From Oasisia sp. SBJ-2009 (taxonomy: Eukaryota; Annelida; Polychaeta; Sabellida; Siboglinidae), in assembly GCA_964017155.1 (NCBI GenBank), contig OZ024856.1, forward strand, positions 64,501 to 128,500: 64,000 nucleotides of DNA, given 5' to 3'. Position 1 is the stretch's first letter. Every line of letters starts with the position of its first letter. Made by a program: the position numbers and the translations under genes. Under the pieces are notes generated by a model. The model was not told the DNA's origin. It made no database searches and saw nothing but the letters and a program-made list of their open reading frames with translations. Below are positions 40,961 through 52,908 of the stretch, piece after piece.

Positions 40961-42969
40961 AGTCCGATCCGTCTACGGGGGATCAGTTTTGAGAATCGAG
41001 AGAAACGGCCACGTTCGACGCGCCGGTCGGTCTTCTCGGGCGTGTGCCACGCACGGGTTGTAACTATGACTCTCTCGACGAATCCAATTGACCGTGCGCG
41101 TCGTCTTGCCAACTTTTGGAAACAAATCGAGGAAAACGACAAAGTCCGATCCGTCTACGGGGGATCAGTTGGGGAAGCGTAAATGTATGTTTACATTCTT
41201 TTCTACATAATTCCGTGCCGATCGCTGGGTAAACGGCGGCAGTAATAATGATGAACCACTAACTAGATGAGGTGACGAGGCATTTGGCGACCTTGTCAGG
41301 GTGATAGTTGCACAAATCGAGGAAAACGACAAAGTCCGATCCGTCTACGGGGGATCAGTTTTGAGAATCGAGAGAAACGGCCAAGTTCGACGCGCCGGTC
41401 GGTCTTCTCGAGCGTGTGCCACGCAAGGGGTGTAACTACGTCTCTCTCGACGAAACCAACTGACCGTGCGCGTCGTCTTGCCAACTTTTGGAAACAATTC
41501 GAGGAAAACGACAAAGTCCGATCCGTCTACCGGGGATCAGTTGGGAAAGTATGTTTACATTCTTTTCAACAGAATTCCGTGCCGACCGCTGGGTAAACGG
41601 CGGGAGTAATAATGAACCACTAACTAGATGAGGTGACGAGGCATTTGGCGACCTTAACAGGGTGATAGTTGCACAAATCGAGGAAAACGACAAAGTCCGA
41701 GCCGTCTACGGGGGATCAGTTTTGAGAATCGAGAGAAACGGCCAAGTTCGACGCGCCGGTCGGTCTTCTCGAGCGTATTCCACGCACGGAGTGTAACTAC
41801 GACTCTCTCGACGAAACCAACTGACCGTGCGCGTCGTCTTGCCAACTTTTGGAAACAAATCGAGGAAAACGACAAAGTCCGATCCGTCTACGGGGGATCA
41901 GTTGGGGAAGCGTAAATGTATGTTTACATTCTTTTCTACATAATTCCGTGCCGATCGCTGGGTAAACGGCGGCAGTAATAATGATGAACCACTAACTAGA
42001 TGAGGTGACGAGGCATTTGGCGACCTTGTCAGGGTGATAGTTGCACAAATCGAGGAAAACGACAAAGTCCGATCCGTCTACGGGGGATCAATTTTGAGAA
42101 TCGAGAGAAACGGCCAAGTTCGACGCGCCGATCGGTCTTCTCGAGCGTGTGCCACGCAAGGGGTGTAACTACGTCTCTCTCGACGAAACCAACTGACCGT
42201 GCGCGTCGTCTTGCCAACTTTTGGAAACAATTCGAGGAAAACGACAAAGTCCGATCCGTCTACCGGGGATCAGTTGGGAAAGTCTGTTTACATTCTTTTC
42301 AACAGAATTCCGTGCCGACCGCTGGGTAAACGGCGGGAGTAATAATGAACCACTAACTAGATGAGGTGACGAGGCATTTGGCGACCTTAACAGGGTGATA
42401 GTTGCACAAATCGAGGAAAACGACAAAGTCCGAGCCGTCTACGGGGGATCAGTTTTGAGAATCGAGAGAAACGGCCAAGTTCGACGCGCCGGTCGGTCTT
42501 CTCGGGCGTATTCCACGCACGGAGTGTAACTACGACTCTCTCGACGAAACCAACTGACCGTGCGCGTCGTCTTGCCAACTTTTGGAAACAAATCGAGGAA
42601 AACGACAAAGTCCGATCCGTCTACGGGGGATCAGTTGGGGAAGTCTGTTTACATTCTTTTCAACAGAATTCCGTGCCGACCGCTGGGTAAACGGCGGGAG
42701 TAATAATGAACCACTAACTAGATGAGGTGACGAGGCATTTGGCGACCTTAACAGGGTGATAGTTGCACAAATCGAGGAAAACGACAAAGTCCTATCCGTC
42801 TACGGGGGATCAGTTTTGAGAATCGAGAGAAACGGCCAAGTTCGACGCGCTGGTCGGTCTTCTCGGCCGTATTCCACGCACGGAGTGTAACTACGACTCT
42901 CTCGACGAAACCAACTGACCGTGCGCGTCGTCTTGCCAACTTTTGGAAACAAATCGAGGAAAACGACAA
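40961..42969. repeat. Domain 2 block R, copy 1 (2,009 bp)
   Basis: Units 182, 372, 361, 372, 361, 361. The same spacing recurs at 47,727-49,735, 6,766 bp away. The private pair gatcaattttgag and gcgccgatcggtc (42,088-42,133) is found again at about 48,853-48,901. Confidence 0.88.
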
Positions 42970-45900
42970 AGTCCGATCCGTCTACGGGGGATCAGTTGGG
43001 GAAGCGTAAATGTCTGTTTACATTCTTTTCAACAGAATTCCGTGCCGACCGCTGGGTAAACGGCGGGAGTAATAATGAACCACTAACTAGATGAGGTGTC
43101 AAGACATTTGGCGACCTTAACAAGGTGATAGTTGCACAAATCGAGCAAAACGACAAAGTCCGATCCGTCTACGGGGGATCAGTTTTGAGAATCGAGAGAA
43201 ACGGCCAAGTTCGACGCGCCGGTCGGTCTTCTCGGGCGTGTGCCACGCAAGGGGTGTAACTACGACTCTCTCGACGAAACCAACTGACCGTGCGCGTCGT
43301 CTTGCCAACTTTTGGAAACAAATCGAGGAAAACGACAAAGTCCGATCCGTCTACGGGGGATCAGTTGGGGAAGTCTGTTTACATTCTTTTCAACAGAATT
43401 CCGTGCCGACCGCTGGGTAAACGGCGGGAGTAATAATGAACCACTAACTAGATGAGGTGACGAGGCATTTGGCGACCTTAACAGGGTGATAGTTGCACAA
43501 ATCGAGGAAAACGACAAAGTCCGATCCGTCTACGGGGGATCAGTTTTGAGAATCGAGAGAAACGGCCAAGTTCGACGCGCCGGTCGGTCTTCTCGGGCGT
43601 ATTCCACGCACGGAGTGTAACTACGACTCTCTCGACGAAACCAACTGACCGTGCGCGTCGTCTTGCCAACTTTTGGAAACAAATCGAGGAAAACGACAAA
43701 GTCCGATCCGTCTACGGGGGATCAGTTGGGGAAGTCTGTTTACATTCTTTTCAACAGAATTCCGTGCCGACCGCTGGGTAAACGGCGGGAGTAATAATGA
43801 ACCACTAACTAGATGAGGTGACGAGGCATTTGGCGACCTTAACAGGGTGATAGTTGCACAAATCGAGGAAAACGACAAAGTCCTATCCGTCTACGGGGGA
43901 TCAGTTTTGAGAATCGAGAGAAACGGCCAAGTTCGACGCGCTGGTCGGTCTTCTCGGCCGTATTCCACGCACGGAGTGTAACTACGACTCTCTCGACGAA
44001 ACCAACTGACCGTGCGCGTCGTCTTGCCAACTTTTGGAAACAAATCGAGGAAAACGACAAAGTCCGATCCGTCTACGGGGGATCAGTTGGGGAAGCGTAA
44101 ATGTCTGTTTACATTCTTTTCAACAGAATTCCGTGACGACCGCTGGGTAAACGGCGGGAGTAATAATGAACCACTAACTAGATGAGGTGTCAAGACATTT
44201 GGCGACCTTAACAGGGTGATAGTTGCACAAATCGAGCAAAACGACAAAGTCCGATCCGTCTACGGGGGATCAGTTTTGAGAATCGAGAGAAACGGCCAAG
44301 TTCGACGCGCCGGTCGGTCTTCTCGGGCGTGTGCCACGCAAGGGTTGTAACTACGACTCTCTCGACGAAACCAACTGACCGTGCGCGTCGTCTTGCCAAG
44401 TTTTGGAAACAAATCGAGGAAAACGACAAAGTCCGATCCGTCCACGGGGGATCAGTAGTGGAAGCGTAAATGTCTGTGTACATTCTTTTCAACAGAATTC
44501 CGTGCCGACCGCTGGGTAAACGGAGGGAGTAATAATGAACCACTAACTAGATGAGGTGACGAGGCGATTGGCGACCTTAACACGGTGATAGTTGCACAAA
44601 TCGAGGAAAACGACAAAGTCCGATTCGTCTACGGGGGATCAGTTTTGAGAATCGAGAGAAACGGCCAAGTTCGACGCGCCGGTCGGTCTTCTCGGGCGTG
44701 TGCCACGCAAGGGGTGTAACTACGACTCTCTCGACGAAACCAACTGACCGTGCGCGTCGTCTTGCAAACTTTTGGAAACAAATCGAGGAAAACGACAAAG
44801 TCCGATCCGTCTACGGGGGATCAGTTGGGGAAATCTGTTTACATTCTTTTCAACAGAATTCCGTGCCGACCGCTGGGTAAACGGCGGGAGTAATAATGAA
44901 CCACTAACTAGATGAGGTGTCAAGACATTTGGCGACCTTAACAAGGTGATAGTTGCACAAATCGAGCAAAACGACAAAGTCCGATCCGTCTACGGGGGAT
45001 CAGTTTTGAGAATCGAGAGAAACGGCCAAATTCGACGCGCCGGTCGGTCTTCTCGGGCGTATTCCACGCACGAAGTGAAAATACGACTCTCTCGACGAAA
45101 CCAACTGACCGTGCGCGTCGTCTTGCCAACTTTTGGAAACAAATCGAGGAAAACGACAAAGTCCGATCCGTCTACGGGGGATCAGTTGGGGAAGTCTGTT
45201 CACATTCTTTTCAACAAAATTCCGTGCCGACCGCTGGGTAAACGGCGGGAGTAATAATGAACCACTAACTAGATGAGGTGACGAGGCATTTGGCGACCTT
45301 AACAGGGTGATAGTTGCACAAATCGAGGAAAACGACAAAGTCCGATCCGTCTACGGGGGATCAGTTTTGATAATCGAGAGAAACGGCCAAGTTCGACGCG
45401 CCGGTCGGTCTTCTCGGGCGTATTCCACGCACGGAGTGTAACTACGACTCTATCGACGAAACCAACTGACCGTGCGCGTCGTCTTGCCAACTTTTGGAAA
45501 CAAATCGAGGAAAACGACAAAGTCCGATCCGTCTACGGGGGATCAGTTGGGGAAGCGTAAATGTCTGTTTACATTCTTTTCAACATAATTCCGTGGCGAC
45601 CGCTGGGTAAACGGCGGGAGTAATAATGAACCACTAACTAGATGAGGTGTCAAGACATTTGGCGACCTTAACAGCGTGATAGTTGCACAAATCGAGCAAA
45701 ACGACAAAGTCCGATCCGTCTACGGGGGATAAGTTTTGAGAATCGAGAGAAACGGCCAAGTTCGACGCGCTGGTCGGTCTTCTCGGGCGTGTGCCACGCA
45801 AGGGTTGTAACTACGACTCTCTCGACGAAAGCAACTGACCGTGCGCGTCGTCTTGCCAAGTTTTGGAAACAAATCGAGGAAAACGACAAAGTCCGATCCG

Positions 45901-46258
45901 TCTACGGGGGATCAGTAGTGGAAGCGTAAATGTCTGTGTACATTCTTTTCAACATAATTCCGTGCCGACCACTGGGTAAACGGAGGGAGTAATAATGAAC
46001 CACTAACTAGATGAGGTGACGAGGCGATTGGCGACCTTAACACGGTGATAGTTGCACAAATCGAGGAAAACGACAAAGTCCGATTCGTCTACGGGGGATC
46101 AGTTTTGAGAATCGAGAGAAACGGCCAAGTTCGACGCGCCGGTCGGTCTTCTCGGGCGTGTGCCACGCAAGGGGTGTAACTACGACTCTCTCGACGAAAC
46201 CAACTGACCGGGCGCGTCGTCTTGCAAACTTTTGGAAACAAATCGAGGAAAACGACAA

Positions 46259-46992
46259 AGTCCGATCCGTCTACGGGGGGATCAGTTGGGGAAATCTGTT
46301 TACATTCTTTTCAACAGAATTCCGTGCCGACCGCTGGGTAAACGGCGGGAGTAATAATGAACCACTAACTAGATGAGGTGTCAAGACATTTGGCGACCTT
46401 AACAGGGTGATAGTTGCACAAATCGAGCAAAACGACAAAGTCCGATCCGTCTACGGGAGATCAGTTTTGAGAATCGAGAGAAACTGCCAAGTTCGACGCG
46501 CCGGTCGGTCTTCTCGGGCGTGTGCCACGCAAGGGGTGTAACTACGACTCTCTCGACGAAACCAACTGACCGTGCGCGTCGTCTTGCCAACTTTTGGAAA
46601 CAAATCGAGGAAAACGACAAAGTCCGATCCGTCTACGGGGGATCAGTTGGGGAAGCGTAAATGTATGTTTACATTATTTTCTACATAATTCCGTGCCGAT
46701 CGCTGGGTAAACGGCGGCAGTAATAATGATGAACCACTAACTAGATGAGGTGACGAGGCATTTGGCGACCTTGTCAGGGTGATAGTTGCACAAATCGAGC
46801 AAAACGACAAAGTCCGATTCGTCTACGGGGGATCAGTTTTGAGAATCGAGAGAAACGGCCAAGTTCGACGCGCCGGTCGGTCTTCTCGGGCGTGTGCCAC
46901 GCAAGGGGTGTAACTACGACTCTCTCGACGAAACCAACTGACCGGGCGCGTCGTCTTGCAAACTTTTGGAAACAAATCGAGGAAAACGACAA
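46259..46992. repeat. 734-bp tandem duplication, copy 1
   Basis: Two units (362 and 372 bp). The extra base is a sixth g in tacggggggatc. It also carries gggagatc and aaactgcc. The next 734 bp (46,993-47,726) is nearly identical, including the rare accgggcgcg. An older relative is at about 24,647-25,380. Confidence 0.88.
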
Positions 46993-47726
46993 AGTCCGAT
47001 CCGTCTACGGGGGGATCAGTTGGGGAAATCTGTTTACATTCTTTTCAACAGAATTCCGTGCCGACCGCTGGGTAAACGGCGGGAGTAATAATGAACCACT
47101 AACTAGATGAGGTGTCAAGACATTTGGCGACCTTAACAGGGTGATAGTTGCACAAATCGAGCAAAACGACAAAGTCCGATCCGTCTACGGGAGATCAGTT
47201 TTGAGAATCGAGAGAAACTGCCAAGTTCGACGCGCCGGTCGGTCTTCTCGGGCGTGTGCCACGCAAGGGGTGTAACTACGACTCTCTCGACGAAACCAAC
47301 TGACCGTGCGCGTCGTCTTGCCAACTTTTGGAAACAAATCGAGGAAAACGACAAAGTCCGATCCGTCTACGGGGGATCAGTTGGGGAAGCGTAAATGTAT
47401 GTTTACATTATTTTCTACATAATTCCGTGCCGATCGCTGGGTAAACGGCGGCAGTAATAATGATGAACCACTAACTAGATGAGGTGACGAGGCATTTGGC
47501 GACCTTGTCAGGGTGATAGTTGCACAAATCGAGCAAAACGACAAAGTCCGATCCGTCTACGGGGGATCAGTTTTGGGAATCGAGAGAAACGGCCAAGTTC
47601 GACGCGCCGGTCGGTCTCCTCGGGCGTGTGCCACGCACGGGGTGTAACTACGACTCTCTCGACGAAACCAACTGACCGTGCGCGTCGTCTTGCCAACTTT
47701 TGGAAACAAATCGAGGAAAACGACAA
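46993..47726. repeat. 734-bp tandem duplication, copy 2
   Basis: Direct repeat of 46,259-46,992. It diverges near its right end, where it changes to the gatcagttttggg variant leading into block R. Confidence 0.85.
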
Positions 47727-49735
47727 AGTCCGATCCGTCTACGGGGGATCAGTTTTGAGAATCGAGAGAAACGGCCACGTTCGACGCGCCGGTCGGTCTT
47801 CTCGGGCGTGTGCCACGCACGGGTTGTAACTATGACTCTCTCGACGAATCCAATTGACCGTGCGCGTCGTCTTGCCAACTTTTGGAAACAAATCGAGGAA
47901 AACGACAAAGTCCGATCCGTCTACGGGGGATCAGTTGGGGAAGCATAAATGTATGTTTACATTCTTTTCTACATAATTCCGTGCCGATCGCTGGGTAAAC
48001 GGCGGCAGTAATAATGATGAACCACTAACTAGATGAGGTGACGAGGCATTTGGCGACCTTGTCAGGGTGATAGTTGCACAAATCGAGGAAAACGACAAAG
48101 TCCGATCCGTCTACGGGGGATCAGTTTTGAGAATCGAGAGAAACGGCCAAGTTCGACGCGCCGGTCGGTCTTCTCGAGCGTGTGCCACGCAAGGGGTGTA
48201 ACTACGTCTCTCTCGACGAAACCAACTGACCGTGCGCGTCGTCTTGCCAACTTTTGGAAACAATTCGAGGAAAACGACAAAGTCCGATCCGTCTACCGGG
48301 GATCAGTTGGGAAAGTCTGTTTACATTCTTTTCAACAGAATTCCGTGCCGACCGCTGGGTAAACGGCGGGAGTAATAATGAACCACTAACTAGATGAGGT
48401 GACGAGGCATTTGGCGACCTTAACAGGGTGATAGTTGCACAAATCGAGGAAAACGACAAAGTCCGAGCCGTCTACGGGGGATCAGTTTTGAGAATCGAGA
48501 GAAACGGCCAAGTTCGACGCGCCGGTCGGTCTTCTCGGGCGTATTCCACGCACGGAGTGTAACTACGACTCTCTCGACGAAACCAACTGACCGTGCGCGT
48601 CGTCTTGCCAACTTTTGGAAACAAATCGAGGAAAACGACAAAGTCCGATCCGTCTACGGGGGATCAGTTGGGGAAGCGTAAATGTATGTTTACATTCTTT
48701 TCTACATAATTCCGTGCCGATCGCTGGGTAAACGGCGGCAGTAATAATGATGAACCACTAACTAGATGAGGTGACGAGGCATTTGGCGACCTTGTCAGGG
48801 TGATAGTTGCACAAATCGAGGAAAACGACAAAGTCCGATCCGTCTACGGGGGATCAATTTTGAGAATCGAGAGAAACGGCCAAGTTCGACGCGCCGATCG
48901 GTCTTCTCGAGCGTGTGCCACGCAAGGGGTGTAACTACGTCTCTCTCGACGAAACCAACTGACCGTGCGCGTCGTCTTGCCAACTTTTGGAAACAATTCG
49001 AGGAAAACGACAAAGTCCGATCCGTCTACCGGGGATCAGTTGGGAAAGTCTGTTTACATTCTTTTCAACAGAATTCCGTGCCGACCGCTGGGTAAACGGC
49101 GGGAGTAATAATGAACCACTAACTAGATGAGGTGACGAGGCATTTGGCGACCTTAACAGGGTGATAGTTGCACAAATCGAGGAAAACGACAAAGTCCGAG
49201 CCGTCTACGGGGGATCAGTTTTGAGAATCGAGAGAAACGGCCAAGTTCGACGCGCCGGTCGGTCTTCTCGGGCGTATTCCACGCACGGAGTGTAACTACG
49301 ACTCTCTCGACGAAACCAACTGACCGTGCGCGTCGTCTTGCCAACTTTTGGAAACAAATCGAGGAAAACGACAAAGTCCGATCCGTCTACGGGGGATCAG
49401 TTGGGGAAGTCTGTTTACATTCTTTTCAACAGAATTCCGTGCCGACCGCTGGGTAAACGGCGGGAGTAATAATGAACCACTAACTAGATGAGGTGACGAG
49501 GCATTTGGCGACCTTAACAGGGTGATAGTTGCACAAATCGAGGAAAACGACAAAGTCCTATCCGTCTACGGGGGATCAGTTTTGAGAATCGAGAGAAACG
49601 GCCAAGTTCGACGCGCTGGTCGGTCTTCTCGGCCGTATTCCACGCACGGAGTGTAACTACGACTCTCTCGACGAAACCAACTGACCGTGCGCGTCGTCTT
49701 GCCAACTTTTGGAAACAAATCGAGGAAAACGACAA
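47727..49735. repeat. Domain 2 block R, copy 2 (2,009 bp)
   Basis: Second copy of block R. After it the next unit is the gtccacgggg type at once. After copy 1 there are three additional units (1,091 bp) first, so the two neighbourhoods differ by a three-unit indel. Confidence 0.88.
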
Positions 49736-50500
49736 AGTCCGATCCGTCTACGGGGGATCAGTTGGGGAAGCGTAAATGTCTGTTTACATTCTTTTCAACA
49801 GAATTCCGTGGCGACCGCTGGGTAAACGGCGGGAGTAATAATGAACCACTAACTAGATGAGGTGTCAAGACATTTGGCGACCTTAACAGGGTGATAGTTG
49901 CACAAATCGAGCAAAACGACAAAGTCCGATCCGTCTACGGGGGATCAGTTTTGAGAATCGAGAGAAACGGCCAAGTTCGACGCGCCGGTCGGTCTTCTCG
50001 GGCGTGTGCCACGCAAGGGTTGTAACTACGACTCTCTCGACGAAACCAACTGACCGTGCGCGTCGTCTTGCCAAGTTTTGGAAACAAATCGAGGAAAACG
50101 ACAAAGTCCGATCCGTCCACGGGGGATCAGTAGTGGAAGCGTAAATGTCTGTGTACATTCTTTTCAACAGAATTCCGTGCCGACCGCTGGGTAAACGGAG
50201 GGAGTAATAATGAACCACTAACTAGATGAGGTGACGAGGCGATTGGCGACCTTAACACGGTGATAGTTGCACAAATCGAGGAAAACGACAAAGTCCGATT
50301 CGTCTACGGGGGATCAGTTTTGAGAATCGAGAGAAACGGCCAAGTTCGACGCGCCGGTCGGTCTTCTCGGGCGTGTGCCACGCAAGGGGTGTAACTACGA
50401 CTCTCTCGACGAAACCAACTGACCGTGCGCGTCGTCTTGCAAACTTTTGGAAAAAGTCCGATCCGTCTACGGGGGATCAGTTGGGGAAATCTGTTTACAT

Positions 50501-50700
50501 NNNNNNNNNNNNNNNNNNNNNNNNNNNNNNNNNNNNNNNNNNNNNNNNNNNNNNNNNNNNNNNNNNNNNNNNNNNNNNNNNNNNNNNNNNNNNNNNNNNN
50601 NNNNNNNNNNNNNNNNNNNNNNNNNNNNNNNNNNNNNNNNNNNNNNNNNNNNNNNNNNNNNNNNNNNNNNNNNNNNNNNNNNNNNNNNNNNNNNNNNNNN
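50501..50700. other. Assembly gap (200 N)
   Basis: Exactly 200 N. The flanks, ctgtttacat on the left and tcttttcaac on the right, are adjacent in the normal satellite unit, so the sequence is in register if the Ns are removed. The fixed length suggests a scaffolding placeholder, not a measured gap. Confidence 0.99.
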
Positions 50701-52126
50701 TCTTTTCAACAGAATTCCGTGCCGACCGCTGGGTAAACGGCGGGAGTAATAATGAACCACTAACTAGATGAGGTGTCAAGACATTTGGCGACCTTAACAA
50801 GGTGATAGTTGCACAAATCGAGCAAAACGACAAAGTCCGATCCGTCTACGGGGGATCAGTTTTGAGAATCGAGAGAAACGGCCAAGTTCGACGCGCCGGT
50901 CGGTCTTCTCGGGCGTGTGCCACGCAAGGGGTGTAACTACGACTCTCTCGACGAAACCAACTGACCGTGCGCGTCGTCTTGCCAACTTTTGGAAACAAAT
51001 CGAGGAAAACGACAAAGTCCGATCCGTCTACGGGGGATCAGTTGGGGAAGTCTGTTTACATTCTTTTCAACAGAATTCCGTGCCGACCGCTGGGTAAACG
51101 GCGGGAGTAATAATGAACCACTAACTAGATGAGGTGACGAGGCATTTGGCGACCTTAACAGGGTGATAGTTGCACAAATCGAGGAAAACGACAAAGTCCG
51201 ATCCGTCTACGGGGGATCAGTTTTGAGAATCGAGAGAAACGGCCAAGTTCGACGCGCCGGTCGGTCTTCTCGGGCGTATTCCACGCACGAAGTGGAACTA
51301 CGACTCTCTCGACGAAACCAAATGACCGTGCGCGTCGTCTTGCCAACTTTTGGAAACAAATCGAGGAAAACGACAAAGTCCGATCCGTCTACGGGGGATC
51401 AGTTGGGGAAGTCTGTTTACATTCTTTTCAACAAAATTCCGTGCCGACCGCTGGGTAAACGGCGGGAGTAATAATGAACCACTAACTAGATGAGGTGACG
51501 AGGCATTTGGCGACCTTAACAGGGTGATAGTTGCACAAATCGAGGAAAACGACAAAGTCCGAGCCGTCTACGGGGGATCAGTTTTGAGAATCGAGAGAAA
51601 CGGCCAAGTTCGACGCGCCGGTCGGTCTTCTCGGGCGTATTCCACGCACGGAGTGTAACTACGACTCTCTCGACGAAACCAACTGACCGTGCGCGTCGTC
51701 TTGCCAACTTTTGGAAACAAATCGAGGAAAACGACAAAGTCCGATCCGTCTACGGGGGATCAGTTGGGGAAGTCTGTTTACATTCTTTTCAACAGAATTC
51801 CTTGCCGACCGCTGGGTAAACGGCGGGAGTAATAATGAACCACTAACTAGATGAGGTGACGAGGCATTTGGCGACCTTAACAGGGTGATAGTTGCACAAA
51901 TCGAGGAAAACGACAAAGTCCTATCCGTCTACGGGGGATCAGTCTTGAGAATCGAGAGAAACGGCCAAGTTCGACGCGCTGGTCGGTCTTCTCGGCCGTA
52001 TTCCACGCACGGAGTGTAACTACGACTCTCTCGACGAAACCAACTGACCGTGCGCGTCGTCTTGCCAACTTTTGGAAACAAATCGAGGAAAACGACAAAG
52101 TCCGATCCGTCTACGGGGGATCAGTT
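50701..52126. repeat. Satellite array between gap and retrotransposon
   Basis: About four units of domain 2 type ending in the 49-bp motif, where the LINE is inserted. The units at 51,016-52,098 have close counterparts to the right of the LINE at about 57,290-58,375, so the LINE sits in a duplicated block of about 1,460 bp. Confidence 0.95.
52120..52126. repeat. Target-site duplication, left (ATCAGTT)
   Basis: Last 7 bp of the satellite before the element. The identical 7 bp is at 56,937-56,943, and the satellite then continues with ggggaagcg exactly as in uninterrupted units. Confidence 0.9.
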
Positions 52127-52328
52127 TGGACAAGCGAGGCGAGGAAACTTGGTGGATGCAGATGTTTGAATTTGGTGGTGTATAAAAGTTGAAAAACAAG
52201 CGGAAGTATTGATTGATAAGTATTATTTTTGTGCTAAGGTTATTCATAAGGGTGTACTAGACATATATTGAGTGGCAGTTTTGGTTAAATTTAGTTAGTA
52301 AACAGTATTTTTGAACAAATTAGTATAC

Positions 52329-52533
52329 GTGGGTGATAATAGGGTAATCTAACCTTCGACAAATTGTAAACAAGACTGAGCAAAATCTGTTTATTTGATA
52401 TCGTATATAAGAGACAAAGCAATAAGCGTAACAACTATATGTGTAAGGTAACACTCTGAATAGGTATCATTGTTATTAAAAATAAACAAGCTTTTTAGTA
52501 GGAATCCTTAGTTTGTGCAGACTATTATTTATA
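52329..52533 (+). repeat. 5' UTR tandem repeat, copy 1
   Basis: About 205 bp starting gtgggtgataatagggtaat. Aligned landmarks shared with copy 2 are agggtaatcta, attgtaaacaa, cattgttattaaaaataa and the cctagt/ccttagt near the end. By eye the copies are clearly related but diverged. Confidence 0.85.
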
Positions 52534-52729
52534 GTGGGTGAAATAGGGTAATCTAGCTTTCAACAAGATTGTAAACAAAACTTAGCAAATCTGATAAATT
52601 GATATGATATATAACAGATAAAGTGGTAAGCAAAACAGCTGCATACATAGGATAATTCTTTGATTCGGTGCCATTGTTATTAAAAATAAGCAAGTGTTTT
52701 AGCAGAAAGCCCTAGTCTGTTTATATAGG
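52534..52729 (+). repeat. 5' UTR tandem repeat, copy 2
   Basis: About 196 bp starting gtgggtgaaatagggtaat, directly after copy 1. It shares the same ordered landmarks with small indels. Repeated 5' UTR monomers serve as promoter units in some LINEs (mouse L1 is the known case); that role here is inference. Confidence 0.85.
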
Positions 52730-52908
52730 TAGTGTCCAAAGTATCCGCTAGGGAACGGTACCAGTACAGAATAAAATTATTGTTCATGGTAGCATAGGTA
52801 GTAAGTTGTTAATAACACGTAGTGTGCTGCAGTTGCTGTACACAATAAACAAACAGTCTTTCTAAAGACTAAGTTGGTATAAACTAAGTTGATTTGATCA
52901 ATCGTATT

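Larger units (their letters stand above)
21914..50500. repeat. Satellite array, domain 2 (mosaic HORs)
   Basis: Same unit family as domain 1 but a different set of variants, such as gtccgagccgtc, gctggtcggtcttctcggccg, cagtagtggaagcg, gtccacgggggatc and gaagtgaaaatacg. There is no single long period; blocks of about 0.7 to 2.4 kb are duplicated in tandem or dispersed. I see no gene. The switch from domain 1 lies near 21,905-21,925, at a 49-bp motif copy. Confidence 0.95.
52127..52908 (+). promoter_or_regulatory. LINE 5' UTR, presumed internal promoter region
   Basis: 782 bp, AT-rich and without a long open frame. LINEs of this type need an internal promoter, so it must lie here if the copy is active; I cannot identify initiator elements. 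TATAAAAG occurs at 52,181-52,188 but its meaning is uncertain. The middle is made of two tandem repeats (52,329-52,729). Confidence 0.6.

Noticed and set aside
1..50500. CRISPR array
   Set aside because: There are no short repeats separated by unique spacers; the whole unit is repeated and the associated LINE is of animal type.
50373..50833. Open frames of 97-132 codons across the gap
   Set aside because: They exist only because the 200 N are translated as unknown residues.
52181..52188. TATA box in the LINE 5' UTR
   Set aside because: TATAAAAG is present, but it lies inside an AT-rich transcribed region and LINE promoters of this type are normally TATA-less. Kept only as a remark.
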